From Bacillus zhangzhouensis (GTDB lineage Bacteria > Bacillota > Bacilli > Bacillales > Bacillaceae): DNA of 64,000 nucleotides. Made by a program: the position numbers and the translations under genes. This document shows, piece by piece, positions 35,667-45,010 of this stretch. Below the pieces are notes generated by a model. The model was not told where the DNA came from. It searched no databases and was given only the letters and a program-made list of their open reading frames with translations. Within the stretch, counting starts at the first letter, position 1, and every line of letters begins with the position of its first letter. The DNA is taken from NCBI GenBank assembly GCA_025809375.1, contig CP099514.1, forward strand, positions 2,903,528 to 2,967,527. The letters run 5' to 3'.

Positions 35667-35696
35667 AACACCCCGGTGAACCCGGGGTGTTTTTTA
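35667..35696 (+). terminator. Terminator after alsS-alsD
   Basis: ACACCCCGG (35668-35676) and CCGGGGTGT (35682-35690) form a perfect 9-base stem, followed by TTTTTT. Confidence 0.88.
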
Positions 35697-35812
35697 TGCA
35701 TAAAGACGATTTATTCCCCATAATGTTTTCATTTCGATAGTAAATAATCAATCATACATTCTATTCGTAATAAAATATGATAGAATATCAACAGAAGAAA
35801 GGTGGTTATACG

Positions 35813-36289
35813 ATGTCAAAAGACTATAGCATTCCGAACCTAACATTAGACGAAAGGGATAAAAAAATTTTATCCCTATTACACGAGGACGGGCGTATGT
35901 CTTATACAGATCTCGGAAAACAAGTTGGTCTGTCACGAGTTGCCGTGCAAGCCCGCATTCAGCAGCTCGTTGAAGCAGGCGTCATTGAACGATTCACCGC
36001 TGTGATTAACCCCGCGAAAGTTGGCATTCATGTCTCTGTCTTTTTTAATGTAGAGGTAGAGCCAAAATGTTTAGAAGCGGTTGCCCTTCAGCTTGAAAAG
36101 GAAACAGCTGTCACAAGTCTTTATCACATGACAGGACCAAGCAAGCTGCATATGCATGGCATTTTTCAACATGAACAGGAAATGGAGACATTCCTGACAA
36201 AAAAGCTATACCCGCTAGAAGGCGTCGTCAGTGTAGACTGCCAAATGCTCATTAAACGATACAAAAGCCGCATGGGCATGAAATTGTAG
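35813..36289 (+). CDS. ywrC: Lrp/AsnC-family regulator
   Basis: 158 residues from ATG 35813 ([20 protein letters not shown]), with AAAGGTGG upstream. Helix-turn-helix about 33-52 ([20 protein letters not shown]) and an AsnC ligand domain from about 70. It precedes two chromate-transporter-like genes, as YwrC does in B. subtilis, and probably controls them; the effector is not evident. Confidence 0.87.
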   Translation: MSKDYSIPNLTLDERDKKILSLLHEDGRMSYTDLGKQVGLSRVAVQARIQQLVEAGVIERFTAVINPAKVGIHVSVFFNVEVEPKCLEAVALQLEKETAVTSLYHMTGPSKLHMHGIFQHEQEMETFLTKKLYPLEGVVSVDCQMLIKRYKSRMGMKL

Positions 36290-36305
36290 ACAGGAGTTGA
36301 ACCAC

Positions 36306-36887
36306 TTGCAATCATATATCGAACTCATCATCGCTATGGTACGAACCGGGGTTCTCGGCTTTGGCGGAGGCCCTTCCGTCATACCGCTTATTCGCCATGA
36401 AGCGGTGGTGAAATATCAATGGATCAACGATGACGAATTCGGAGAAACACTCGCCATCGCCAATGCATTACCAGGCCCCATCGCATCAAAAATGTCAGCA
36501 TACCTCGGCTATCGATTAAAGGGCGTATCTGGCGCAATTGTCGCAGTAGCTGCTCATATTTTACCAACATGTCTCGCCATGGTAGCCCTTGTCACACTTG
36601 TCAGCGTCTTAAGCTCCTCAAAAATCATTCAAAACATGATTGGTGCTGTGACCCCTGTCATTGCCGTTCTGTTAGGCATCATGGCATATGAGTTTGGACA
36701 AAAAACGCTGAAAGGTTTCGGCATGATCTTCGGAATCGCTCTATTCCTTTTTGCCTTTATTGGACTGCAGGTGCTGTCCATTCATCCAGGAATCATTTTG
36801 ATGATCTTTTTATTTTATGGCGCTTTTCATTTTAAGCTGAAAAATCGCTGGAATCGACCAAATAAAGAGAAAGGAATGTCTTCATGA
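36306..36887 (+). CDS. ywrB: Chromate transporter family protein, half 1
   Basis: 193 residues from TTG 36306, placed nine bases after AGGAG; the TTG at 36297 abuts that site. CHR-family membrane protein: VRTGVLGFGGGPSVIPLIRHEAV and LAIANALPGPIASKMSAYLGY. Five or six helices. Short-chain CHR proteins work as a pair with the next gene. Substrate is assumed to be an oxyanion such as chromate from the family name; not visible in the sequence. Confidence 0.87.
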   Translation: MQSYIELIIAMVRTGVLGFGGGPSVIPLIRHEAVVKYQWINDDEFGETLAIANALPGPIASKMSAYLGYRLKGVSGAIVAVAAHILPTCLAMVALVTLVSVLSSSKIIQNMIGAVTPVIAVLLGIMAYEFGQKTLKGFGMIFGIALFLFAFIGLQVLSIHPGIILMIFLFYGAFHFKLKNRWNRPNKEKGMSS

Positions 36888-37420
36888 TACTGATTCTCTT
36901 TTTGTTCTGGGCATTCTTTTTATCCAATCTATTAGGATATGGCGGAGGTCCTGCATCAATTCCGCTCAATTATGAAGAAATCGTCCATCATTTTCATTGG
37001 ATGACGAACGAAGGATTCTCCAATATGCTGGCTTTAGCCAATGCACTGCCGGGCCCAATTGCTACGAAGATTGCAGCATATGTCGGCTATGATGTCATGG
37101 GATGGCCAGGCTTTATCGTGGCACTGCTTGCAACTGTACTGCCGTCCGCGGCCGGCCTTATTTTATTGCTCAAGCTTATTGACCGTTTTCGTCAATCTCC
37201 CGTCGTAAAAGGCATGACCTTATCTGTACAGCCTGTCATTGCGATGATGATGCTGTTATTAACATGGGAAATCGGCGGAGATGCAGTGAAAGCCATCGGG
37301 TGGACGCAATCACTCGCCATTGCCGCGATCTCCTTTTTCTTGATGACCAAATTCAAGCTGCACCCTGCCTTTCTTATTGTGGCTGCATTTTTATATGGCG
37401 GATTCATTCTGCCACATTAA
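36884..37420 (+). CDS. ywrA: Chromate transporter family protein, half 2
   Basis: 178 residues, second half of a split CHR pair: FLSNLLGYGGGPASIPLNYEEIV and LALANALPGPIATKIAAYVGYD repeat the motifs of the first half. The ATG overlaps the previous stop (ATGA). A terminator follows. Confidence 0.87.
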   Translation: MILILFLFWAFFLSNLLGYGGGPASIPLNYEEIVHHFHWMTNEGFSNMLALANALPGPIATKIAAYVGYDVMGWPGFIVALLATVLPSAAGLILLLKLIDRFRQSPVVKGMTLSVQPVIAMMMLLLTWEIGGDAVKAIGWTQSLAIAAISFFLMTKFKLHPAFLIVAAFLYGGFILPH

Positions 37421-37455
37421 AAACCGATAACATTCACAGTTAGCGGTTTTCTTTT
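37419..37455. terminator. Bidirectional terminator between ywrA and ugd
   Basis: AAAACCG and TAAC pair with GTTA and CGGTTTT, followed by CTTTT; the minus strand also has a T run. Confidence 0.7.
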
Positions 37456-38773
37456 ATATATAAATTGCAGAAACTGATCTGCGCCCAATCGAATGATACT
37501 CGACCCCTGCTTGTTCTGCCGCTTCAAGTGTATGACAGTTTCGTCCGTCGAAAATAAGCGGTCGCTTCATCCATTTCTTATAGGACGCGAGTGGAAACGA
37601 CTGAATATCCGCCCACTCTGTTAATAGACAGACAGCATGGGCATCTTTGATCGCTTCTTCTATCGTTTGAGCAAATAAGACTTGATCCGGCAGTTCACGA
37701 ACTGCACGCCGAGCAGCAACAGGATCATACGCCACAAGCTCCGCACCTAATTGATGGAGCACGTGAGCGATCGGAATAGACGGTGCCTCCCTCATATCGT
37801 CTGTATTCGGTTTAAAGGACAGACCAAGAAGCGCAATTCGTTTCCCTTCAAGGGTTGCCCCCAGCCGCTCCCGAATATTTCGGATAAAACTTGCCCGCTG
37901 CCCATTATTTACTTTGATGACAGCCTTTAACAGCTCAAAATCATGGGACACATGCCCTGCAATTTGGACAAGTGCATTTGTATCCTTTGGAAAACAAGAA
38001 CCTCCGTAGCCAATGCCCGCTCTGAGAAAAGAAGAACCGATCCGCTGATCAAGCCCCATTCCCTGCGCCACCCATTCAACATCAGCACCTGTTTTTTCAC
38101 AAATAGAGGCAATTTCATTCATAAAGCTGATTTTTGTCGCAAGAAATGCATTTGATGCATACTTGATCATTTCAGCACTTTTACGGTCTGTCTTTACCAA
38201 TGGAAGGTGGAAATCAGCATACATCTTTTCTAACTGGTCTAATACGGCTTTTGTTTCAGCCCCAATCACAAGCCGATCCGCCCTCAATGTATCTGAAATG
38301 GCAGAGCCTTCCCGTAAAAATTCTGGGTTAGATGCAATAGCTAATGGTTGCTTTCGTCCTAATTCTTGATGGATCAACTGATCGATTTGATCACATGTTC
38401 CGACAGGCACCGTGCTTTTCACCACAAGAATCGCACCTGACTTTGCTTTTATGCCCATCTCTTTCGCAGCCTGAAACACATACTGTAAATCAGCTTGGCC
38501 ATCTGCCTGCTGCGGAGTGCCGACTGCAATCATTAACACATCAGCCTGCGGGTAGACTTCCGCTCCATTTATGTGAAAATGAATTCGTCCCTGCTCAAGA
38601 TTGCGTTTCAATAGCTCTTTTAACCCAGGCTCATACATTGGGGGATTTCCCTGTTTCAGCTGCATGACCTTTCGGCGGTCAATATCAATACACGCCACAT
38701 CATGTCCTGCCTCCGCTAAACAAACACCTGTCACAAGCCCCACATACCCGCAGCCTGCAATCGCAATATTCAT
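37454..38773 (-). CDS. ugd: UDP-glucose 6-dehydrogenase
   Basis: 439 residues. N-terminal NAD domain IAIAGCGYVGLVTGVCLAEAGHD; VGTPQQADGQADLQYV; KSTVPVGTCDQI; FLREGSAISDTLRADRLVIG; catalytic Cys in GYGGSCFPKDTNAL (about 258-271); C-terminal KPNTDDMREAPSI. It makes UDP-glucuronate, a precursor for acidic wall or capsule polymers. Position next to ywqB matches B. subtilis YwqF, but the kinase genes between them there are missing. Confidence 0.92.
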   Translation of the reverse strand: MNIAIAGCGYVGLVTGVCLAEAGHDVACIDIDRRKVMQLKQGNPPMYEPGLKELLKRNLEQGRIHFHINGAEVYPQADVLMIAVGTPQQADGQADLQYVFQAAKEMGIKAKSGAILVVKSTVPVGTCDQIDQLIHQELGRKQPLAIASNPEFLREGSAISDTLRADRLVIGAETKAVLDQLEKMYADFHLPLVKTDRKSAEMIKYASNAFLATKISFMNEIASICEKTGADVEWVAQGMGLDQRIGSSFLRAGIGYGGSCFPKDTNALVQIAGHVSHDFELLKAVIKVNNGQRASFIRNIRERLGATLEGKRIALLGLSFKPNTDDMREAPSIPIAHVLHQLGAELVAYDPVAARRAVRELPDQVLFAQTIEEAIKDAHAVCLLTEWADIQSFPLASYKKWMKRPLIFDGRNCHTLEAAEQAGVEYHSIGRRSVSAIYI

Positions 38774-38852
38774 GACACCATCAGCTCCCCATACTCCTTA
38801 TGCTTATCATGACATCGTATGCCGGGAGCTTTCATTCTATTCTTAAAAGTAT

Positions 38853-38882
38853 ACAAAACCCCCTGCCACACTAGCAGGGGGT
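38853..38882 (-). terminator. Terminator upstream of ugd
   Basis: CCCCCTGC (38859-38866) and GCAGGGGG (38874-38881) form a perfect 8-base stem followed on the minus strand by TTTTG. It would end the transcript of the 47-codon gene at 38888-39031. Confidence 0.75.
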
Positions 38883-38887
38883 CACTT

Positions 38888-39031
38888 TTATGAAACAAGA
38901 CCATTTCGAATATGAGCAATCAAATTTTCAAGCATTTCTTTTGTTGTGACATCATTTGAATTTTCACCAATATCATGAGCGTACATCAAAATCTTTAAAA
39001 ACTCTTCTTGATTTAAACCCTTATTATCCAT
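38888..39031 (-). CDS. Small acidic protein of unknown function (47 residues)
   Basis: The reading begins MDNKGLNQEEFLKILMYAHD and ends in AHIRNGLVS. AAAGGA lies 7 bases before the ATG and a strong terminator 6 bases after the stop, so it looks like a separate, expressed cistron. It is predicted helical, with no membrane segment, and I do not recognise a family. It stands where B. subtilis has the ywqC-D-E kinase cluster. Confidence 0.65.
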   Translation of the reverse strand: MDNKGLNQEEFLKILMYAHDIGENSNDVTTKEMLENLIAHIRNGLVS

Positions 39032-39217
39032 GTCTGTATCCTTTCAAATCCACTAATTTCATTATTATATGCTGTAAGGTTGGTTTATGCAATACTCTAA
39101 TACATCATTCGACAGCTTTTGAAATTTATGACCATTTTCATGAAAAACTTTTTTATAAATCACCATTGAGCTATAATAAAAGAATTGGAATCTTTTACTT
39201 GGTTAGGAGCGGATTAA

Positions 39218-40825
39218 ATGCTTCAGCACAACATCAACGAAGAAGAAATCAAACAAACAGCCGAACAGATCAAAGAACTTCTTCCTGCAACAGATGAAAA
39301 CAGACAACTCATCAAAAAAGCATTGATTACTTATAGACAGGACAGCGTATATCGGCTCAAGCAAGAGTCTGATATCGAATGGTCAGCTTATGTACATGAC
39401 GTCGTGGCAGCAAGAGTTTACCTTCATGTGCTGTTTCCTGTGAGAAGCAACTGCTCATGTCCAGCAGATGGACTTTGTAAACACATTCTAGCTGTCTTCT
39501 TTTCGCTATACGCTCAAGTAGAGAGTGTGACCGGATTTACAGAAAATTGGTCAGAAAAAGATGAATTACAGCGCAGCAAAGAACTGATTCGCCAGCACTT
39601 CCAAGTGAAGCGCCCAGACGAACAATCACTTCAAAGCTGGCTGACTTTTTTCCAAGAGGAATTTAACCTGTGGCTGAAACGAACACCGAAACACCAGCAA
39701 ACACCGCAGCATTTGTATTACGGCTATTTATCAATCCTAAAAAAACACGCACCTGCTTCACCTGAATTCAAGAGCTTGTATGCGATTCATACGTCAATCG
39801 ACGTATGGCTGAGGCTTCATGAACTCATCGGTCTCGGCCGCCTTGATGCCGAAAAGGACTTTTATTCCATGAATCCCTATGTTGAACAGCTCATGAACAC
39901 CATTTTCGATTCAGTAAATCATTTGAAGACTTACGCCCTTTCCTTTTCCCTCGATCCGTTTCTTGAAAACACACCAACTGCCGTTCGCACACTTCTTCAA
40001 ATCAATGGACCTTTCCAGCATGAACGAGTAGCGGTCTTTATGGAGATTTGGGGCACCATATTAAATAGAGGGAAATGGGTCAAAAAAGAGACAGAATTCC
40101 TAAAAAACGCCCAGCAGAAAGAACAAACGGTTGAACGTACCATCGGGCTGATGCACATGGATTACTTACTGAAAGAAGACGAAAGCCTCTTTCAGCAATT
40201 ACAGCTGCTCAATGCGCATATGCTGCCAAATGTGCTCAATTGGCTGAAGGATCTCACAAACCGAAAGGACTGGAAGCGGCTCAAGCTCTGGTATCACGAA
40301 ATCACTTATATATTAGAGGAATATTGCCAGCTCGACCTTTCCTACAGAGAACTGCGGGGAGCCGTCAGTGATTTCTTCTTTTATTTAGATGCATACTTCA
40401 AGCAGACAAAGGATCACCATTTATATGAACGCTATCTCCAAATCTGTATGCCCTATGCGTTTACAGAATACAGTCAGCTATTGTTTGCACAGCAGCGTTA
40501 TGCGGAATGGATTGAGATTCACAGCTTTGTTGGATTTTCCATTAGTGAACTGGAGAAGGATCTGATTAAACAGATTGCAAAAGAGGAACCGGAAGCCCTC
40601 ATTCCATCGTACCACCGTGAAATCTCACTGCTTATCGATCAAAAAAATCGAAGTGCTTATCGAGAGTCTGTGAAAATGCTGAAGAAACTGCGAACGCTTT
40701 ATCATAAAACGAAAAAAACCGTGATTTGGGAAAGGTATGTAAAGCAGCTGCAAGATTCAACAAAACGGCTGCGTGCGTTCCAAGAGGAAATGAAGAAAGG
40801 AAAATTGATTGATGACACGCCATAA
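39218..40825 (+). CDS. ywqB: SWIM zinc-finger protein YwqB
   Basis: 535 residues. The SWIM motif CSCPADGLCKHILAVFFSLY (CxCx(n)CxH, near residues 81-100) should bind zinc. The remainder is helical without further recognised domains. AGGAGCGG precedes the ATG. It overlaps the SNF2 helicase gene downstream, as in B. subtilis, so the two probably act together on DNA or RNA; the function is unknown. Confidence 0.88.
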   Translation: MLQHNINEEEIKQTAEQIKELLPATDENRQLIKKALITYRQDSVYRLKQESDIEWSAYVHDVVAARVYLHVLFPVRSNCSCPADGLCKHILAVFFSLYAQVESVTGFTENWSEKDELQRSKELIRQHFQVKRPDEQSLQSWLTFFQEEFNLWLKRTPKHQQTPQHLYYGYLSILKKHAPASPEFKSLYAIHTSIDVWLRLHELIGLGRLDAEKDFYSMNPYVEQLMNTIFDSVNHLKTYALSFSLDPFLENTPTAVRTLLQINGPFQHERVAVFMEIWGTILNRGKWVKKETEFLKNAQQKEQTVERTIGLMHMDYLLKEDESLFQQLQLLNAHMLPNVLNWLKDLTNRKDWKRLKLWYHEITYILEEYCQLDLSYRELRGAVSDFFFYLDAYFKQTKDHHLYERYLQICMPYAFTEYSQLLFAQQRYAEWIEIHSFVGFSISELEKDLIKQIAKEEPEALIPSYHREISLLIDQKNRSAYRESVKMLKKLRTLYHKTKKTVIWERYVKQLQDSTKRLRAFQEEMKKGKLIDDTP

Positions 40826-43589
40826 ACACATTGTCATTCATGCAGAACAAACAGAAGATTTCTCTTTCACCATTTCAGCGCAATCAGAGGACGGACACCC
40901 TGTTCCGCTTAATGAAATGAAGAGGCAGCTTTTCCAATGGCACGAATCTTCTTTCTACGGAACATTCTTAGAAGATGTCAGCTTTATTGGCACACCTGCC
41001 TTCCTGTTAAGCCCTTGGATGACCGTTGAATTGCTAGGAAAAAATTCATTTAATACGTTTAGTCATGTGACATTAACGGATGAAACGGAACCACTGATGA
41101 AGACAGCTTCCACCATTTACGAATTCATTGAGGACGAAGATTTCGTTCCCGATTACGAGGCGTGGACAAAAGGCGAGCTTCGTTTTAAAGACAAAGAAGG
41201 CCTATTAGATGGTTATACGGCGGATTGGTTCTCCTTTGCTGTACAGGATTACATTCAGTATGATGATGCCTTGCAGCACAAATGGAATCGGATGAACGCA
41301 CAATCGCCTGCACTCACATCCTTCCAAGGACACTTTCTAGATGAGCAGGATTTTTTGGAGACGATTGGCTGGATTGATGACGAGACGCCGTTCACTGTCG
41401 GCTTGCGCTTAAATGAGCCGGATTTCGACGGAGATGATTGGAAAATCGAATTGTTTTTGCGTGATAAGAAAAACAGCGACCTTCACTTTTTTGAAGGCAT
41501 CCGTTCATTGAAAAGGTCTTGGCATCCGTATCAAGATAAAATTTCAAGAGAGCTGCAACGATTCAGTCAAATTGTCCCTTGGCTTTCTTTCACATCTGGC
41601 ACCACACTCATGTCAGAAGAAGAAGCGTGGCTCTTCCTAACTGAAGCAAGTGAAACACTTGTCAATATGGGCATTGAGATTCTGCTCCCATCGTGGTGGC
41701 AAATTGTCAAAGACAGCACGATGATGTTAAAAGCAAGGATTTCTTCAACACCGCGAGGCGAATCGCATGTCGGGATGGAAGCATTAATGGACTTTAATTG
41801 GCGCTTTGCTACAAACGGCATTGAACTGACAGAAGAAGAGTTCAACGAGCTTGTCCAAAGCAAACGACGCCTTGTCAACATTCGAGGACAATGGATCAAA
41901 ATAGACCCGACCTTCATCCAGCAAATGAAAAAGTGGATGGAGCGTGCCGAAAATGAAGGGCTTCACATGTCTGATATTTTGTCACGCGAGCTGGCAGATC
42001 AAGAAGCAGCCTCTGAATCGATTCCAGAGCTATTGGACAGTTCAGCATTTGCCCATATTCAATTTGAACTTTCATCGCAATTAAGAGGGCTTGTCCACCA
42101 ATTAAATGATACGCACAAGCTGCCTTCATACGAAATGAGTGAGTCCTTTAAAGGCACACTGCGTCCATATCAGCAGCACGGCGTTAACTGGCTTTTATTT
42201 TTAAGATCTCATGGATTTGGGGCTTGTTTAGCAGATGATATGGGCCTTGGAAAAACGATTCAAATGATCGCGTATTTCACATATTTGAAGGAGCAGGAGC
42301 AAAATGCCGCTCCATCTCTCATCATTGCGCCGACCTCTGTTTTAGGAAACTGGCAGCGAGAGCTTGAAACATTCGCACCACATTTGAAGGTTGCCCTGCA
42401 CTACGGTCCATCACGGCCACAGGGAGAAGACTTCACAAAAGCATACGAGTCGACAGATATTGTCCTGACGTCTTACGGACTCTCACATTCTGATCGTGAT
42501 GAATTAACGGCAGCAAAGTGGAATACCATTTGCTTAGACGAAGCCCAAAACATCAAAAACGCCCATACAAAACAATCGAGAGCGATTAGACAGCTCAAAG
42601 GACAGCATCACATTGCCCTCAGCGGGACACCAATGGAAAACCGTTTGACAGAGCTTTGGTCCATATTCGACTTCGTCAACAAAGGATATCTCGGCAGCCT
42701 GACCAGCTTCCATAAAAAGTTCGTCCTTCCGATTGAAAAAGACCGTGAAGAAAAAAGAATTAATCAGCTGCAGCAGCTTATCAAACCATTTTTATTAAGA
42801 CGAACAAAACAAGATGAGGAGGTCGCCCTGAACCTGCCTGCGAAACTCGAAGAAAAAGAATTTATTCCGCTATCCGCTGAGCAGGCGTCTTTATATGAAC
42901 AGCTCGTCAAGGATACATTTGAACACATGGCATCATTAACAGGAATGCAGCGAAAAGCCATTATTTTAAGTATGCTTGGCAGACTCAAACAGATTTGCGA
43001 TCACCCTGCGCTCTATTTAAAAGAGAGTGGAACAGATGTGAAACTGCTGAAACGTTCATTAAAAATGGATAAACTCGCAGAGCTGTTAAAAGTGATACAT
43101 GAGCAAAGAGAAAGCTGCCTCATCTTTACGCAGTATATTGAAATGGGCAACATGATCAAGCAGCTGGCAGAAAAGATGTTTGGAGAACCAGTCCAATTTT
43201 TAAATGGCAGTCTCTCAAAACAGGAGCGGGACAAAATGGTGGAACGCTTCCAGAAGAAAGAATTCAACATCCTAATTCTTTCATTAAAGGCAGGAGGAAC
43301 AGGACTCAACCTAACCGCCGCAAATCATGTCATTCACTACGATAGATGGTGGAACCCTGCTGTGGAGAACCAAGCGACAGACCGAGCTTATCGGATTGGA
43401 CAAAAACGATTTGTTCACGTCCATAAGATGATCACAACAGGCACAATAGAGGAAAAAATCGATCAAATGCTCGAAACAAAACAAACATTAAATGATCAAA
43501 TTATTCAAAGCGAGAGCTGGATTACCGAGCTATCGACAAACGAACTCGAAGATTTGTTTACCTTAAGTGCCGCCGCTCAATCATCTTAA
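40812..43589 (+). CDS. ywqA: SNF2-family helicase YwqA
   Basis: 925 residues from ATG 40812, behind AAAGGAAAA. An N-terminal region of about 430 residues precedes the SNF2 core: DDMGLGKTIQMIAYF (motif I), IIAPTSVLGNWQRE (Ia), LDEAQNIKN (II, DEAQ), ALSGTPMENRLTELW (III), FLLRRTKQDEEV, LIFTQYIEMGN (IV), LSLKAGGTGLNLTAANHVIHYD (V) and QATDRAYRIGQKR (VI). All motor motifs are present, so it should be a DNA-dependent ATPase. It pairs with the SWIM protein. Confidence 0.93.
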   Translation: MTRHKHIVIHAEQTEDFSFTISAQSEDGHPVPLNEMKRQLFQWHESSFYGTFLEDVSFIGTPAFLLSPWMTVELLGKNSFNTFSHVTLTDETEPLMKTASTIYEFIEDEDFVPDYEAWTKGELRFKDKEGLLDGYTADWFSFAVQDYIQYDDALQHKWNRMNAQSPALTSFQGHFLDEQDFLETIGWIDDETPFTVGLRLNEPDFDGDDWKIELFLRDKKNSDLHFFEGIRSLKRSWHPYQDKISRELQRFSQIVPWLSFTSGTTLMSEEEAWLFLTEASETLVNMGIEILLPSWWQIVKDSTMMLKARISSTPRGESHVGMEALMDFNWRFATNGIELTEEEFNELVQSKRRLVNIRGQWIKIDPTFIQQMKKWMERAENEGLHMSDILSRELADQEAASESIPELLDSSAFAHIQFELSSQLRGLVHQLNDTHKLPSYEMSESFKGTLRPYQQHGVNWLLFLRSHGFGACLADDMGLGKTIQMIAYFTYLKEQEQNAAPSLIIAPTSVLGNWQRELETFAPHLKVALHYGPSRPQGEDFTKAYESTDIVLTSYGLSHSDRDELTAAKWNTICLDEAQNIKNAHTKQSRAIRQLKGQHHIALSGTPMENRLTELWSIFDFVNKGYLGSLTSFHKKFVLPIEKDREEKRINQLQQLIKPFLLRRTKQDEEVALNLPAKLEEKEFIPLSAEQASLYEQLVKDTFEHMASLTGMQRKAIILSMLGRLKQICDHPALYLKESGTDVKLLKRSLKMDKLAELLKVIHEQRESCLIFTQYIEMGNMIKQLAEKMFGEPVQFLNGSLSKQERDKMVERFQKKEFNILILSLKAGGTGLNLTAANHVIHYDRWWNPAVENQATDRAYRIGQKRFVHVHKMITTGTIEEKIDQMLETKQTLNDQIIQSESWITELSTNELEDLFTLSAAAQSS

Positions 43590-43595
43590 TCACAG

Positions 43596-43638
43596 CAAAA
43601 AGAGGACTTTTTTCAAGTTTAATGAAAAGTCCTCTTTT
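43596..43638. terminator. Terminator after ywqA (bidirectional)
   Basis: AAAGAGGACTTTT pairs with AAAAGTCCTCTTT over about 13 bases, followed by TTTC on the plus strand; the minus strand has a T run as well. Confidence 0.8.
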
Positions 43639-43658
43639 TCATTTCATATAAACATATG

Positions 43659-43817
43659 CTATATGTTCAGTTTTTTCAATGCAGATTTCACATTCATATA
43701 CGTATTTAATTCACGGAAGCCCTCTCTCATTTCTCCCATTTTCATTGCAAAATTCGGTTTCCACTTTTGTAGAATGAGCTTCATCCTATGTAATTGATAC
43801 CACGGCATCTGATTCAT
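43659..43817 (-). CDS. Possible small basic protein downstream of the HAD gene
   Basis: 52 residues beginning MNQMPWYQLHRMKLILQKWK and ending in MNVKSALKKLNI. The ATG follows the HAD stop immediately (TAGATG), so it could be read by coupling. The ribosome site is weak. Basic, helical, unrecognised. Confidence 0.4.
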   Translation of the reverse strand: MNQMPWYQLHRMKLILQKWKPNFAMKMGEMREGFRELNTYMNVKSALKKLNI

Positions 43818-44687
43818 CTATTTCAAAAGGTGCCGGATCATATGCGCCACACCATGTTCATCGTTTGATAACGTGACGTGATCAGCGATTTCTTTTATAT
43901 CCTGTCTCGCATTCCCCATCGCAATCCCAACACCAGCAGCTCGAAGCATTGATTCATCATTTAAACTGTCTCCTACAGCCGCTGTCTGGCTTAAAGGAAT
44001 ACCTAGTCTTTCTGTCAGCCTTGTTAATGCCTTTCCTTTAGACGCGTCCTTTGAACCAATTTCAACGTTATGATCAGCCGAACTGACCAATGTTAAATCT
44101 GAATCATCACCAAACATATCCCATCCGGCTTTCAATCTGTCTTGAAAGAAAGAAAAACCTAAGATGTTGTAAAATGAAAGCTTTCGATTCTCACGAAACA
44201 ATTCTTCATATGTATCAATATAAGAAAAACCTGACTGGCTGTATTGAACTTCTGCCGCTTGCTTTAAGACATTCTGATCCGTTTCTGGATTTGCACTTTT
44301 TAAACGGTCCATTTCAATCGCAAGAAGTTCTCTGCCGCGATTTGGTGTGAAAATGGCTTCGTTAGTAAAAACTTCATAATAATAATCACGTTCTTCAAGC
44401 CATGACAATATGTGTTTAGCCTTTTCTTCTTGTAAAGCAGCTGAATGGTACACTTGTCCAGTTGGATCATGAATCACAGCTCCATTGGCACTGATCACCC
44501 ATGTATTCATACCAAGCTGGTCAAAAATAGACCTCACGTCAAAATACGCTCTCCCTGTTGAAACGACAACCTCAATTCCATTCGCAGCTGCTTCCTTTAA
44601 TGCCTGCTCGTTTTCTTGACTCACTTTGTGTTCACTGTTCAATAAAGTTCCATCTAAATCCGTTGCGATTAATTGAATGTTTGTCAT
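43818..44687 (-). CDS. ywpJ: HAD-superfamily (Cof-type) phosphatase
   Basis: 289 residues from ATG 44687, chosen for AAAGGAGAG upstream; the longer reading adds 50 unlikely residues. Motif I LIATDLDGTLLNSEH, motif II VSTGRA, motif III KDASKGKALTRL, motif IV AVGDSLNDESMLRAAG, with a C2 cap between. Cytoplasmic phosphatase of small phosphorylated metabolites; the substrate is not evident. Position corresponds to B. subtilis ywpJ, but glcR and ssbB, its neighbours there, are not present. Confidence 0.85.
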   Translation of the reverse strand: MTNIQLIATDLDGTLLNSEHKVSQENEQALKEAAANGIEVVVSTGRAYFDVRSIFDQLGMNTWVISANGAVIHDPTGQVYHSAALQEEKAKHILSWLEERDYYYEVFTNEAIFTPNRGRELLAIEMDRLKSANPETDQNVLKQAAEVQYSQSGFSYIDTYEELFRENRKLSFYNILGFSFFQDRLKAGWDMFGDDSDLTLVSSADHNVEIGSKDASKGKALTRLTERLGIPLSQTAAVGDSLNDESMLRAAGVGIAMGNARQDIKEIADHVTLSNDEHGVAHMIRHLLK

Positions 44688-44795
44688 CGTTCTCTCCTTT
44701 TTGTCTGTATTATCAACCGACATACCGTTAACAAAATCCATCATCATTATGAAATGAGTATCCACTATTTGCAAGAGCTGATCCGTTAAACAGTG

Positions 44796-45004
44796 AATAA
44801 AAGGGTATCCGGCCACACAATAAGACCGGATACACACAAAGGGGATTCACAAGAGGACACATGACCTATACAAAGAAGCATTGGTTCTATTACGCAGTGT
44901 GTTCATATGCACAAGGCAGCATCTATCAGCTTTAGCTAGAGGGGGGGCTGTCAGATGATAGACGTTGCCTTTTGATTCGGGACTTGCCTCCTTTCCTTTC
45001 AGCT
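44796..45004 (-). ncRNA. Candidate small RNA with a C-rich loop
   Basis: On the minus strand TTGTCA (45034-45039), a 17-base spacer and TAGACT (45011-45016) form a promoter. A terminator follows at 44797-44833 (GTATCCGG/CCGGATAC, then TTTTATT). Between them a 16-base stem (AAGGCAACGTCTATCA with its partner at 44914-44929, one mismatch) holds a loop of about 27 bases containing CCCCCCCTC. No ORF over about 10 codons with a ribosome site is seen. A C-rich single-stranded loop is how RsaE/RoxS- and FsrA-type RNAs block GGAGG sites. Ends and function are predictions. Confidence 0.45.
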
Positions 45005-45010
45005 ACCCCT

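Noticed and set aside
44861-44935. 24-codon plus-strand frame (MTYTKKHWFYYAVCS...) preceded by AAGAGGA
   Set aside because: It lies inside the stem-loop of the minus-strand RNA candidate, with no plus-strand promoter seen. It is too short to judge by composition.
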